From NCBI RefSeq assembly GCF_016097555.1, contig NW_024533058.1, forward strand, positions 1 to 64,000: a DNA stretch of 64,000 nt, read 5' to 3'. A model generated the notes under the pieces. The model had not been told where the DNA came from and did no database searches. It saw nothing but the letters and a program-made list of their open reading frames with translations. Made by a program: the position numbers and the translations under genes. The number at the start of each line of letters is the position of its first letter. Position 1 is the stretch's first letter. Below, in pieces: positions 1 to 12,269 of this stretch. The stretch comes from Gigantopelta aegis. Taxonomy: Eukaryota; Mollusca; Gastropoda; Neomphalida; Peltospiridae.

Positions 1-1545
1 AAATTTGTGCTTGGTTATATTGTTTTAGGTATTCTGATTTTGATGCTAGCTTAGAACTTAATTCTGATGGTACTTTACAAACCTGATCCAGCACGAATAC
101 ACGCAAGGTTTATACTCCATCAGATAGAACATATCATATATACCAGTGGGAACTATTGGGTTCAAATCACCTGAAGGTTAATTCATATGATTGGTAACAG
201 TGCTGGGTCCATGGCCACCATTACCAACTAAAGCAAACCTATTCAGGTATACTACAAAATTCAGGCTGGGCAGGTTATAAATGTTCGGTATCGTGTTTAT
301 ATACAGTGTGTCTTTTCCCGATTGTCAAATGGAACATATGTTTGCACAGACACCAACCGTGTTTTATTTGTAAAGACCCAACCTCAAACATTTAAGGCGG
401 GACCATTACCGTTGTAGAGTGTTTAGTTGAATGTGTCATTAAACTGCTATGAATTAGGAGGACCAAAAGTATTTATCTCAGTATAGTGTAGGGGGTAATA
501 AATAATCTAAATGGATATTAAATTGGATGTTGGGGGGACTTATAAGATGGGTGTAACTCTTAACTAGGCTATGGAACCAGAGAACTGGGTCCTAGGAGTT
601 TCTAATGACCCTCCTCTGTATTGAGTCAAGTGACTATAACTGACAGTGATATACATGAAATATTACCAGTATGCCCTAATATAATAAGAATTGTTATACT
701 CTCTATATATACCTCTATCGGTTTCCGCCTTTCTCTAGATTGGAAGATTTAAAAAAGAATTTAATGATATACCCTTCTCTTATTAAATTATGATGCGATG
801 TTTAGAAGTTGATCCTAGAAAGAGAGCATCAGCTTATGAATTATTAGGTCAGGTACTTATTTTACCAGAAATGAAAGGGGATAGCTTAGCACATTATTAA
901 AACTTAACATTTCCTCTATTATTTAACTATTGCTATTTATTCCTTTGTTAACGATAATTTATTATTCATTTAGTGTTTTTGTTATAACTATTAGGATTCT
1001 TGTGTTCTTATAATGCGTTGAGTTGGATCTTGTGTTTTTTTAAGTATATGTGAGTAAAGTGTACTACTTGAATCCGATGTCTCATCAACAAAACAGAAAG
1101 TCAAGGTAATTTATAGAGTATCTTGTTACTCTAATATTAATTCATGTACTAATATAGACAAGTGTAGTAGCCCAGTCAATATGGAATGATAGAACTTAGT
1201 GCTACAGTTAATATACTTGGAAGTGAGTTCAATTATTACTATTTTTACAATACAATATTATGATAGTATATTTAGTCATTTAATTGGTTTTATTGCTATC
1301 TATCTACAGATGAAGATGATGCCATAGTCCCTTCACTAGCACATTATGATGTTAGTACAGAACAAGCTACAGAAGAGATGCTTTTGATTTTGAAAATAGT
1401 CAAGTAAGATTTCACCTTATAAATCAAATTTACATATTTATATTATTTCAATTACTATATGCAGTAGTACCATATTATGATGTTAATGCAGAACAAGCTA
1501 CAGAAGAGATGCTGTTTGATTTTGAAACAAGTAAATTTTAGCTAA
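1..1545 (+). pseudogene. Protein kinase, 3' half (left-arm copy)
   Basis: Exons read like the C-terminal part of a protein kinase domain. Near position 40 is SDFDASLELN, a DFG-loop equivalent with DFD. Around 140-250 is GTIGFKSPE, the activation-loop end and APE-type motif, better preserved in the right-arm copy. Around 790-850 is RCLEVDPRKRASAYELL, the usual last helix of the domain. Two short exons at about 1,309-1,400 and 1,464-1,540 both encode AEQATEEMLFDFE-like peptides (the first has TEQATEEM), so the tail contains a duplicated exon. The N-lobe lies outside the window. Small frame breaks make this copy unreadable as one chain; the kinase subfamily cannot be told. Confidence 0.55.
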
Positions 1546-1739
1546 ATTTTTGTATTTTTTGAATGGTGTAGTAGAATTGTATTACTTCACAATGATAGAC
1601 TCCATACAGAGTTAATGTATTACTAGATTTTGGAATTTCCGATTAAAATCTTTCACTTGTTTCTTAATTTATTTATTAGTTCTCACAACACGTGCTCCAC
1701 ATTGGTATCTGTTACATATTATAGTTCATACCACATTCA

Positions 1740-2640
1740 TAGAGAATATGGCTAATATCAAGTGTGCACCCTTAGAATTCATAACGGAGGTAAGTATTTA
1801 CTACTATGTGATTATACACATATTATTTAAATTATGTAGATCCCCCTAAAACTATGTACTTTACTAATGTCTTTAACGATAAAGATGATACTTGTAAGTG
1901 AGCAATCTGTTGTATTCTCTTATTGTCTTACGTACTTGTTTAGACCCACCTACCTCTTCTCCAATTCAGGTTGAGATGGATGGGAGTTATACTTTTGTTG
2001 GAGTTCAAAGGTTCATATTGAAACTGCCTGGATTGCAGTACAAAAAAAATTAAACAGCATATCGCTGTAGCTTGTGTCGATATTACTCTGTAATCTACAT
2101 GATACTATTACATCATAGGCTTTTCGTTGAGTTAGTTTTTTTCAAATTTTTGACAATACAAAGCAAAAGTTTTGAACTGAAAAAGACATGTAATATAATA
2201 TATTTTATGATGAAGGTACAGAGTACTAAGGTTTCCAGCTGGTACAACAAATAAGAATCCTAACACCAGGGCTCCCCATTTGACTCGCTGTGTCTGATAG
2301 ACACTAGTCCCAGATAATAAACACTAAAGACCATATTAACAGTCCAAGAAGAGAGGGCAAGACGTACCATCTAAGTTTGAGTGGATTGTCCTTTAAAAAA
2401 ATTCTCTGAAAAACCAGACACTGTTAATTAACCAAATAAATGGCAATCCAAAACAACCAATATGAAACTAACGTCGACAGATCTTTAACTTTTCTTCTGG
2501 AGACACGTTATTGAGATTCATAGCGGTTGTATGTAGCTTTACTCAAAACAAGCAAACGCCCATAATTATTGGAAGGTGTGGTTTGTGAGTCACCACACCG
2601 CCAACGTGTTTCAAAAAACGTTGTAAGTACGAAGTGGTGC
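1740..2640. other. Gap between kinase tail and EFTUD2 (left arm)
   Basis: A short plus-strand exon-like piece near 1,751-1,793 begins MANIKCAPLEF and ends at a GT donor; it is kept in the right arm near 34,790-34,832. I cannot assign it to a family. The rest, to the EFTUD2 start at 2,645, is AT-rich with no convincing coding pattern and presumably holds the EFTUD2 promoter. Confidence 0.3.
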
Positions 2641-2644
2641 TGAA

Positions 2645-5600
2645 ATGGATGGCGATTTATATGACGAGTTTGGTAACTACATAGGACCTGAGTTAGACAG
2701 TGATGAGAGTGAACAAGAAAGGGAACATTCTGAGGGGGTGGTATGGTCTCCTTGTAATAATCTTCTCCATGTGACCTTGTATAGGATGATGAGAGAGAAG
2801 GTGATGAAGAAGTTATGGAAATTGGTGAAGATGCTCTTGCTTTACAAGCACCCGAGACACAAAACTATTGTATTACATGAAGATAAAAAATATTATCCAA
2901 CAGCTGAAGAAGTGTATGGACCTGATGTTTTGAGGTAGCATTAATTAGAATATTGCCTTATTTGGGCATATTTTAGACGATAATACAAGAAGAAATATAC
3001 AAACCACTTACTGGTTAGTTTATGTTTGTTACCATAGTAACCTGACCACACCTCTTAGAACCATCATTCTCCTGTTTAAAAAGCGAAAGTTTCTCTACCA
3101 AGAGAAGGAGTTACCAACAACAACATATAAAATAGAGTGAGTTAAACAGGTTTGTAAATCCTGTTTAACTTGTATGGCAGGTTTTTAGCTGATTTAATGG
3201 ACAGTCCAGAGTTAATCCGAAATTTGGCTATTGCAGACATTTTCATCATGGCAAGGTGAGTGTTACATATCAATATTTTACATGTTTACATGTTTTGTTT
3301 GTAGACAAGTTTTATAGATAATTTAGTTGAGCAGACTCATCCTGATGTGTTTTAGTAGAAGAAAATAAAAATGTGAGTTATATAATTGTATTAATAACTA
3401 CAGGGTTTATCTCATTATTAGTTGAGATATACAGATACACTGTTCACAGAACAAGAGGTTTGTACGTCAGGACTCCACACCCTCAACAATTAACATCCTA
3501 TATCTAGCGGAGAGTTAGTATAAAGAGTAGACCCCTCTCATTAGTTCTACCGGATTCTAAAGACAAGTCATATCTCATTAATTTATACGATACTCCAGGT
3601 CAGTAATGAGTGGGTGTGGTTATTTGATCAGCATGATGTCATGGTCAATATATAGCACTCTCTGACTATAATTATAATGACCTACCAAATAAGGCTAATA
3701 TTAATATCATCAGATTAATTATCACGGTATTAATTGTTATGTTGCATGTGACAGTCCACCGATATAACATGTTGTTAATATAATAGTCACATGACTTGTC
3801 ATTTATAGGCCATGTGAACTTTTCTGATGAGGTTGACAGCAGCTTTCGTCTCTGTGATGGTGTGATAATAATAATCACTCCACTAATATACTCTAATTAT
3901 TAATATATTATCAGGTTATGATGAATACAGAGAGATTATTAAAACATGCGTACAAGAGAAGTTAGCTATTACAATATGTGTGTGTGTGAAGGAACTCAGC
4001 CTCACGAAGGAGCCTTTGTGAGTCTATATGTTTCCTAGTATATTATATGTTATTGTTTGTGTAGATTGATTGACTGATATTGGAACTAAAATTGCCACCT
4101 CTTGATGCTTATTATAAACTCAAACATACTTTCTATGAAATAAACACTTTATTAAAGTTAGTTAATTTATGAGATGACTCCTGTTATTAGTACATTTCAT
4201 TAGTTTGTACTCAGAGTCATCAGAAAGTCTGATCATTTCCCTGTTGCTAGGCAACGTCTGTTTTGGTTCCAGTCAATATGGCTTTTGTTTTTACGCTCGA
4301 ATCTTTTGCTAAACATTTATGTTGATATGTATGGTAAGAAGGGGGTGTGGTTTATAAGACATGTACATTTGTACAGGTGGAGGTTTCTCAGCAGTGGAAT
4401 TTGCTAAGAGACTCTGGGGAGATATTTATTTTTACAAAGCAAAGTTAGTTATTATAAACACAATGTTGTCATAATATGATATTTTAGACATACATTTACA
4501 AAGAAGCAGCCTTCAACTGACTCACAAAGAACATTTGTTGAATTTATTTTGGAACCTCTGTAAGTCATTAGTGTGTTGCTATGGTAACTGTCATGTGACC
4601 TTATGTAGATACAAGATATTTGCTCAGACAGTAGGTGATGTTGATACAACATTACCTCAAGTTTTAGACGAACTTGGTAAGGAACCATTGATCATGTGAC
4701 TTTAATTAAATGGGTGTGGTCTTATAGGTATATATTTAAGTAAAGGAGAACTCCAGATGAATATTAAGCCACTATTACGTTTGGTATGTCAGCGATTCTT
4801 TGGTGAGGCCAGAGGTATGTTAATAGATTACATCTGTAATATAATTATTAACATGTTATCAGGTTTAATTGATATGTGTATTAAACATATCCCTTTACCA
4901 GTTGATGCAGCTAAGACAAAAGTATGTATCCATTACATTATTATGTGTCCATTTACTTTGTTGTGCATCCATTTCTTATAGATTGAGCACACATATTCAG
5001 GTGTTCTTGATGAGGAGTTAGGAGAAGCCATGTTGTCATGTGATGCTGATGGACCTCTTATGGTACATATCACTAAATTATATCCTACACAAGATGCTAC
5101 ACAATTCCATGCTTTCAGACGTGTCATTAGTGGAACATGTAAGTGATCATGTGACTGTCATATGACTGATATATGCTCTAGTATATAGCGGACAACAGGT
5201 AAAGGTTTTAGGTGAAAACTATACATTAGAAGATGAAGAAGACTAGGGTGTGTCCTGTAGGACGTCTTTAGGTTACTGAGGCAAGGTGGGTGGAGCTATT
5301 TAATTGATGTTGTTTTTATTATTGTGGTAGATATTCTATTGAAATCAATCGAGCCCCAGCTGGTAATTTTGTTCTAATTGAAGGAGTTGATGCTACAATA
5401 ACTAAGACAGCAACGATCACACAAATCAGTGATTGTGATGAGGTCAGAGGTTTAAGGTCATATTGCAATAATATTAATTTATTACAATAGGCCCAAATAA
5501 ATTATTAAGATAGCTGTTGAACCAGTAAATCCATCAGAGTTACCTAAAATGTTAGATGGATTAAGAAAAATTAATATGAGCTATCCTTTACTTGTTACAA

Positions 5601-6120
5601 AGGTTAGTATATAATTATTATTATAATGAATGTCTTTGTGTCTTTAGGTGGAAGAGAGTGGAGAGCATGTGATATTAGGGACGGGAGAATTGTACTTGGA
5701 TTTGTGATGCATGACTTGCGTAAAATGTATTCTGAAATTGGTATGCTCCTCCTTCTCCTAATTAATGAGTCATGCCCCTCTCATTAGATATTAAAGTGTG
5801 CTGATCCAGTTGTTGTATTTTGTGAGACAGTTGTAGAAACCTCATCTTTAAAATGTTTTGATATGACGCCAAACAAGAGGTAACCCTGTTATCATGTTGA
5901 TTAATCAGTTACTGATATAAATATAGAAAACTTACAATGATAGCAGAACCTTTAGAGAAAGGATTAGCTGAAGACATTGAGGATGAAGTTGTCCAGATCA
6001 CATGGCCAAAGTATGTAATATTTGACCACACCCCTTCATTAAAACATTGCTTAGAAAACGATCGGCAGAGTTCTTTCAGACAAAATATGAATGGGATTTA
6101 TGGCGAATGCTTCTCTCTAG
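2645..6120 (+). pseudogene. EFTUD2: EFTUD2/Snu114 U5 snRNP GTPase, 3'-truncated (left-arm copy)
   Basis: EFTUD2 is the EF-2-like GTPase of the U5 snRNP that controls spliceosome activation. The chain starts [20 protein letters not shown] at 2,645, almost identical to vertebrate EFTUD2. Later exons give the DTPG loop (G3) near 3,590, RLWGDIYF near 4,410, IKPLLRLVCQRFFGEA at 4,760, [14 protein letters not shown] near 5,020, [16 protein letters not shown] near 5,530 and [20 protein letters not shown] near 5,945. The last recognisable exon, [11 protein letters not shown], ends near 6,105; the following conserved block and roughly the last 300 of about 970 residues are absent. Many small indels also break the frame. 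Introns are short. Likely non-functional as it stands, because domains IV-V are missing. Confidence 0.85.
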
Positions 6121-6290
6121 ATGAGTGAGATGAAGGAGCCACCTGTGTTGAGTAAGCCATTTGAGATGAAGTGACATCCATGATATTTGTAGCAGACTTT
6201 GTAACATGAGGAGTATCTCCACAATAAACAGCAGCAACATTATTAACATTTTTCTGTTGACTGTATGATAATGAAGTTTGATGGACAATT
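6115..6290 (-). pseudogene. Opposite-strand exon at EFTUD2 break (left arm)
   Basis: Directly after the EFTUD2 break the open frame runs on the other strand. It includes TKSATNIMDVTSSQMAYSTQ, Ser/Thr-rich, followed by VAPSSHSS. The better copy is at 30,340-30,456 on the plus strand. I do not recognise the family. The join of two head-on exons suggests a rearrangement junction rather than a normal gene neighbour. Confidence 0.35.
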
Positions 6291-7254
6291 TCCTATTTGG
6301 GAGTCAGGTTGAGTTATTAGATGTTCTGAATTATCTATTGAATTAGATGAAGAAAGGTCTCCTCATAGTCAAAAGACTCATAACAAAATTTTACGAAATA
6401 GTCATGTAAGTTAATATCTATTCAATATTGTAATTATAAATAACTTTTATAGAATGCAACAAATTTAAATTCATTTAAACATATGCTTACTTGCATATAT
6501 ATTTCATACTTGCAATTGTTTTTTTAAATACATTTGAAGGAATTTTAAAACTTTAATGTCATATTATAATACTTATTTGTATACCCTATACGTGTACTTA
6601 TGTACTGTATGTACTCAAGATGTATATTGATCTTTATCTGACTTTAGGTTGTTGATCTATTGGTGGCATGTCTAACTGTGGATGACCAGTAAGTTACTCC
6701 CTATTTATAATAAACTGGATTAATCCTGAACAAGCCCCTCATTACTTTAAATTTAATATTATTTTACTATATATATAAACCTTCAACACATGCCATAAAC
6801 ACATTAACTCTTTTAATTATCTATTTTATACACAAGACATTTGTATTGTCCAAAATTGTCAAATAGTGTATAATTACTTATTTTCAAGATTTGAGTGCTA
6901 ACATTAAGAGAATTTATAATTTGAAGGCTCTGATAATTGTAGAAATTTTCTTTTACTTATAACATCATTTGCTAATTGAAACAAGACTATAAAAAATTGT
7001 CCTAACATTTTGAAGTATTATTTGATAATGTTTTTGGCTTGTTGTTATAAAGGATTTGAATACTTCTATGTTCTATAAAAATTTTGGTCATTTTAAATAT
7101 AATCGATTAAAATACATATTCTCTTATAGTACATTGAATGTTAAAATCTATGAAGTGTTAGAAGTATTTGCTAAAGTGCCAAGTTCTCGATGTCACATGT
7201 ACCTAGCTCAGGCTAATTTCTTACACATTTTCTTTACTAAGGTACAACATGTAT

Positions 7255-7325
<71 letters not shown>

Positions 7326-7420
7326 ATATATATATATATACTGGTTTATATTCTTATACATAGCTTGTACTGGTATTGGAGTTGACGAGGTGATCAGTAC
7401 ATTAGTTAAAGATGAAATGT
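6290..7420 (+). pseudogene. Unrecognised multi-exon gene fragment (left arm)
   Basis: At least four exon-like blocks with splice sites lie on the plus strand: ELDEERSPHSQKTHNKILRN near 6,340-6,405; VVDLLVACLTVDDQ near 6,648-6,691; TLNVKIYEVLEVFAKVPSSR and the following AQANFLHIFFTK near 7,130-7,242; and CTGIGVDEVISTLVKDEM near 7,366-7,420. A (TA)n tract sits in the intron before the last block. The same blocks occur in the right arm, so the reading is probably real coding sequence. I do not recognise the protein. The last exon is the final part shared by both arms, so the gene is probably cut at the duplication border. Confidence 0.45.
7259..7341. repeat. (TA)n microsatellite
   Basis: Nearly pure TA dinucleotide tract in an intron of the left-arm gene fragment. 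The matching right-arm tract is at 29,184-29,292 and is longer and more interrupted. Confidence 0.95.
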
Positions 7421-7579
7421 AAGTATTAATATACATAATGTACTAGTGTGTTTTTTGAGTAAGGATGTTGTTGTTCTAAGTTAGAGCAGGGAATTAGAAG
7501 TCAGCATCTTTACTTGCAGTTTTTGTAATGTTAATTTTTTTTGCTTTTCAATAAATCATTAAACACACCTTTTATAAAT

Positions 7580-8480
7580 TGACCATCTGGAGCAAACAAT
7601 AAAATATTACAGAGTTTAGTTTAACACAAGGTACAATGGGTTTACTCCAGGCTATGTTTAAGCTATGTCTTCTCTGACAAGTTTGTTTTTTTCTTGCATC
7701 TCTGTAGCTATTTTGCTAAACTATCTTCTTGAGTTTCAACTCTTTAACAATGCAAAAAATTCACATCACTGGCTTATTATAGTTAACCCTGTTTGATTAA
7801 AATTGGAAAATAGAATTGGAATATCTGTCCTCGGCTTTCGTAATTTCCAGCTTAAGCAGAAACGTTCATAAAATGTGAATAGGAATTACAATGTCCATCC
7901 TTTGCTTCAGTACTTTAATAGTTTGAAAAGCTTCAGTATGACTCACCAATAACTTTGCCATTACAATGTCACACCCAAGTTAGCTCAAGATGAACAGAAT
8001 ATATTATGAAACAATTGAGCCCAACTAAGTCTTGACTTAGCTCATAATCATTGCCCACTCATCTAATGGACAAACTCAAGTTACTCAACTACCCCCTAAC
8101 TGCAACATTAGTTGCTTTGTCATAACACAAAATCAAATTATGACAACTTGTAGTAACAGTTTCTTAAAAAATAGTAGTCTATATCTGATTTTACTACAAG
8201 AAAATCCCAGTTTCTGATTGAGTTTGGAACAAATGATTGATGCATGTAGTTGCTTTGGTTAACGACTTTGTGGAGATAATTGTGTTACTTTCATAACATT
8301 TGTCAAAATGTGAAGGGACATACTGAACACACTCTCCGGGAAATCATAGAAAGTAGTGTGAATTGAGGAGAGGGAGGTTTAGACAAAAACATTGTTGATG
8401 TAAGCTTGAAATGTCGGTAAGAAGGGAAAAGGTCATCATAGTTACAATCCCATCAACGTTTAATGTGAGAAGTAACTAAG
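7580..8480. other. Non-coding stretch inside the left arm border
   Basis: AT-rich DNA between the inner arm border and the repeat family at 8,486. No open frame with a recognisable domain, splice pattern or tandem repeat was seen. Confidence 0.4.
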
Positions 8481-8485
8481 AGGTT

Positions 8486-8666
8486 TTTCTATTTGTCCAT
8501 CCCAGGAAATGGATGTACTATATATCACTTAAGATGTATTGAAAAGTAACTATGAATTAGGGAAGGTTAATAATTTGTACTGACAACTAACAGATACAAA
8601 TATTGTGTCCTTGAATTTTATTAAGGCAATATATGATTATGACATCATATAGCAATGTTAAATTAA
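8486..8666 (+). mobile_element. Dispersed repeat segment, inverted copy at 26,370-26,525
   Basis: From 'tctatttgtccatcccag' onward about 180 bases match the reverse complement of 26,370-26,525, including the block around 'gtactgacaactaacag'. The same start motif, tctatttgtccatcccag, recurs at 8,872 within the next element. This looks like part of a DNA-transposon end. The MULE-like protein remnant at 26,080-26,290 lies next to the other copy. Confidence 0.6.
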
Positions 8667-8791
8667 TGTATATGTCCATTTTTATATCTATTGATCCATT
8701 ATTTAATTAGAGTATTATAAGCATATTCATGACACTATAAATATATTTATAACATTGTCGCAATAACAAGATTTGTCTGGACATATAATAC

Positions 8792-9405
8792 TTGCTATGA
8801 ATTTTGTAATATGGTTAACTTGTCAGATTACCTTTTGAGAAGGTGGTCACATGTTTTTCACATTGTTTTTTCTATTTGTCCATCCCAGTGGTTTAAATGT
8901 TCATTATGGGTAGCTCAAAGAATGCTATTTCTATAAACATATTCCAACCTTAATAGACTATACTTTTATGTTAGTATTGTTAAGAGATCTTTCCATAAGT
9001 TCAGGTTTTGATTATTAAATCTTATTTTTGTCTAACAACTGACAAAGATATTAAAGGGGAATTCTTTATGTGTAAGTTACATTAGCAGATGTATGACTTG
9101 TTTTACACTAAAGTATTAGTATGGGACTAGAACAAGTGTCCTCAATATAGAGGTTGTATAATACACTAAAGTATTAGTATGGGACTAGAACAAGTGTCCT
9201 CAATATAGAGGTTGTATAATACACTAAAGTATTAGTATGGGACTAGAACAAGTATCCTCAATATAGAGGTTGTATAATACACTAAAGTATTAGTATGGGA
9301 CTAGAACAAGTATCCTCAATATAGAGGTTGTATAATACACTAAAGTATTAGTATGGGACTAGAACAAGTGTCCTCAATATAAATATTGTATTAATACACT
9401 AAAGG
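8792..9405 (+). mobile_element. Minisatellite-bearing repeat element, copy A
   Basis: About 300 bases of unique sequence (8,792-9,100) are followed by five units of a 58-bp tandem repeat beginning 'tacactaaagtattagta' and ending near 9,405. The unique part is repeated almost exactly at 26,614-26,910 (same strand) and 28,690-28,945 (opposite strand). Units in copy A are nearly identical. The arrangement of conserved end plus subterminal tandem array resembles a DNA-transposon terminus. No coding capacity. Confidence 0.8.
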
Positions 9406-9538
9406 AGAAGACTACTATGAGTCAGAAGAAATGAGAGAATATAAAGAGAGCAATGCAAAGGAAATTGAAGGAAATGAACTATTAAAGCTTTTTATTTCTA
9501 ACTCTGAAACTGTCTATGAGTGGAAAGAAGACAACAGG
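9403..9538 (+). CDS. Possible orphan exon before SRCR gene A
   Basis: An open block reads SEEMREYKESNAKEIEGNEL, then LLKLFISNSETVYEWKEDN, and ends at a good GTAAGA donor. It is acidic and polar with no known domain. A short following block near 9,590-9,663 (LLLVNWYNILNNDKD) could be the next exon. It may belong to SRCR gene A or to a captured gene; not recognised. Confidence 0.25.
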
Positions 9539-10149
9539 TAAGATAAAACAAATAACAATTATATTAGTTAATGCACATTATAATTATATAGGGGCTCACT
9601 ATTGCTAGTAAATTGGTATAACATATTAAATAATGATAAGGACATACTTAATAAAGGTTTATGAATGTCATATTGGTAATACATTATATATTATCATACT
9701 TCATTATATTATATTACAATGTATATCATCTAATGATAGGGCTCACCAACTGTTTTTCGAATAACATCCATCATTTCTTGTATTTTGATAACTACCAATT
9801 CAGCAATATCACTGTAAAGAATAACAAATTCAGTGACCAATATATATAGTACTCTTTTTTATGTATTTTAGTTTTATTGTTCCAATGAAAACGATAATGC
9901 ATGCACTAAATCTAATATTAATATATGTTTCCATTAGTTGTATAAATGTTAAGTCAGTCTTAGAAAATAACAGATACACTAAAAATGCTTATCAGTTTAC
10001 TTAGATATCACATGTAGGCATGTCATAGACAATGGTCATGGTATAGTTAATATATGTGTATGTTACTATGGCAACAGTCATTGGGTGTTAACTATGAAGC
10101 CACACATGTACACACTAAACTGGTACTTAAGACCTGCTAAATGAGATAG

Positions 10150-11671
10150 CAGGCAGTTTTGTCACAATGGAAGGTAGTGTTGAATTAGAATCAGATCTTG
10201 ACAGAGAAGTGCTACTGATGCCAATACTATCTGTAAACAATTAGGATATACTGGATATGTTAGATATGATCATTTAACACTGTAAGTAGGAGACTTTTAA
10301 ACTTGCACAGTAATTATATTTTCATGCAGACCTGGATCTTCTCGTCAACCTATATGGTCTACATACATGAGCAGTAGTTCAAATGATAGATGTTTTGGGA
10401 CAAGTAATTCATGTCCTAGATCTAGAGTGACCAGCTGTACTCATTCTGAAGATATCACTGTCTCTTGTAGTAAGTAACATTGCTGACTGTTTACTGTTAG
10501 TTATGATATAATACTTAGCATATTCACAATATTCTACTAATGACATTACAATTGGATTCTGTTCAACTTCATCAGGTAGAATCACATTGTCCATTTATAA
10601 TATTTATAATATACTTCTGTTACTCTACAGTTATTGGTCCTGTTGTTGGAGGTACTTTAGGTGGTGTTGTCATTCTTATTATTATCATAGTTATAATCTC
10701 CTCTGTTTTCTGTTGGTACAAACATATTGGTATATGTGCTAACTACACAAAAGGAGAAGACCACGTACAACAGATAGAGATCAAAATGATGAGATTGAGT
10801 TAGATTCTTTGGTACATAATTCCAAACCAATGGGCACAACCTCAAATACCAACACTATGCAATCTACATCAACATCTCATCAAAACACTTTACCAAGTAC
10901 CACTGTAAACACAACACCTCGTTATACTGGTAATACTTTACCTAATGTGGTACCTCAAGCTACTCCTAATCCACACGTCCAATATACTACTCTACCTACT
11001 CAAGGTGGTCACAACCCTTCACCTTACTACTATGTCCCACCTACTAATGTAGCTTTTAAGAATCGTCAACCTACTACATATATGCCTCATCCATATTCAC
11101 AAGTTATATATCCACCCCAACAACACATGTATCCCAGTACATATATGGTACCAGGTCAAACTCTACCTCAACAATTTCACCAACAAATAATGATCCCACA
11201 GCAACAATATTTGCAACTTCAGTTGCAACCAGTGACTACTCAACAGTTAACTGGCTCCAACATAGCTCCAACTCCTCAACAAGTGACTCCACAGTCAACT
11301 ATGTCCAATACAGCTCCAATCATTACTGGTTCTCCAACTCCTCAACAAGCAGCAACAATTCAAGATGCTCCTACACAAAACCCACCACCCCAAAGTGGGA
11401 CTTCTGCTACTGCAGTTACTGGTGGTAGTTCAACTATACCAGTAACAAGGAGTAATGAAGCAATTATTTCCATTCCTTCAACAATGACAACAACAACTAC
11501 TAATATTTCTACTAGTAGTAATGAGGCATATGGAGCAAGCAATCCCCTCCTGTTGGTTCAGAGGAGACATACGATGTGGTGGGTGGACCAGCAGTTAATG
11601 AAAACACAGTTTATGAAGTTGTGAAGTCTGAAGGAGCTCCACCTTCATATTCTGCTAACAATACTGAATAA
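10150..11671 (+). CDS. SRCR-domain type I membrane receptor A with long Gln/Pro/Thr-rich tail
   Basis: Exons near 10,195-10,280 (TICKQLGYTGYVRYD) and 10,331-10,470 (IWSTYMSSSSNDRCFGTSNS; then CTHSEDITVSC) form the C-terminal part of a scavenger-receptor cysteine-rich domain. The exon at 10,630 starts VIGPVVGGTLGGVVILIIII, a single membrane segment, then basic/polar WYKHIGICANY. The tail (10,809-11,671) is about 280 residues of Gln, Pro and Thr and ends TVYEVVKSEGAPPSYSANN. TVYEVV fits the immunoreceptor switch-type pattern TxYxxV, and PPSY is a PPxY WW-ligand. A one-base loss in a C run near 11,548 shifts the last 40 codons. The N-terminal part and signal peptide were not found. An extracellular recognition role is inferred from the SRCR family. 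Confidence 0.7.
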
Positions 11672-11779
11672 GTCAGTACCATTTGTAATTATGTAATTAT
11701 AGTGATTGTATAAGAATTTTTACTGCTGTTGTTAATTTGTTAGCGTTTTAACTTTTAATATACATTATATTTTGATGGT

Positions 11780-12268
11780 TTGATGGTAATACCTCCTACT
11801 TATTCACAAGTTGCATATTTACCTAGACAACAGATGTATCCCAATACATATATGGTACCTCAACATATATGACCTCACAACACCTCAGTAGATGAGCCTA
11901 CAGTCAATAGGTCCACTACTACACAAAATATTGATTCTAGAGTTCCCAAGGAGCCTGTAACAATTCAAGGTACTCCTACTCAGAACCTTACCACCTTAAA
12001 GTGTGTCTTCCACATCATACTGGTAATTCAACTACACTAGCATCAAGGGAAAATAATACATCTATAGTTGATATTTCATCTACTTCAACCCAACTCCACA
12101 AGTTCCAATAATCATTTTCCTCCATAATTACAATTTCTATTAATAATTCTCATGTATAGTAAGGCACTGTGAAGTTGTGAGTGGACCAGTGTGTTGACCA
12201 TAACGATGTCTATGAGCCTGGAGGAGGTCCATTTTTATATTCTGATCTTTATGATAATACTGATTAAA
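11780..12268 (+). pseudogene. Decayed second copy of the SRCR tail exon
   Basis: Sequence repeats the receptor A tail in degenerate form: YSQVAYLPRQQMYPNTYMVP here against YSQVIYPPQQHMYPSTYMVP there. It ends EPGGGPFLYSDLYDNTD before a stop near 12,266, where the intact tail has SEGAPPSYSANNTE. Stops and shifts interrupt the middle. It is a tandem duplication of the last exon; the PPxY motif has been lost. Confidence 0.6.
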
Positions 12269-12269
12269 T

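Larger units (their letters stand above)
1..7575. repeat. Left arm of large inverted duplication
   Basis: This stretch reappears in reverse complement at about 28,955-36,520. Exons, introns and intergenic DNA all match, including a (TA)n tract. The 225 bases at 4,757-4,981 differ from 31,585-31,809 only in one short cluster, and other parts differ mainly by 1-4 base indels. The inner border is clear: both copies run through the last shared exon and a run ending near 'caataaatcattaaa', then diverge. The left arm is cut by the window edge. Cargo in order is kinase 3' exons, EFTUD2 N-terminal two thirds, and part of an unrecognised gene. It could be a true segmental duplication or two haplotypes joined head to head in assembly. 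Confidence 0.9.

Noticed and set aside
4243-4255. GTTGCTAGGCAAC, a perfect-looking RFX X-box
   Set aside because: It lies inside an EFTUD2 exon encoding [14 protein letters not shown], a conserved peptide, so the match is due to coding sequence. A similar string at 22,360-22,372 lies in an Ig exon.
4452-5127. Minus-strand frames over EFTUD2 exons
   Set aside because: They mirror well-conserved plus-strand EFTUD2 coding sequence.
7221-7436. Long Tyr/Ile open frames on both strands over the TA tract
   Set aside because: Translation of a dinucleotide repeat; no constraint. The same holds for Ser/Leu and Arg/Glu frames over the GA and TC tracts at 39.2 and 60.9 kb.
9110-9405. Regular 58-bp repeats that could suggest a CRISPR array
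   Set aside because: Units are contiguous with no variable spacers, and the genome is clearly eukaryotic.
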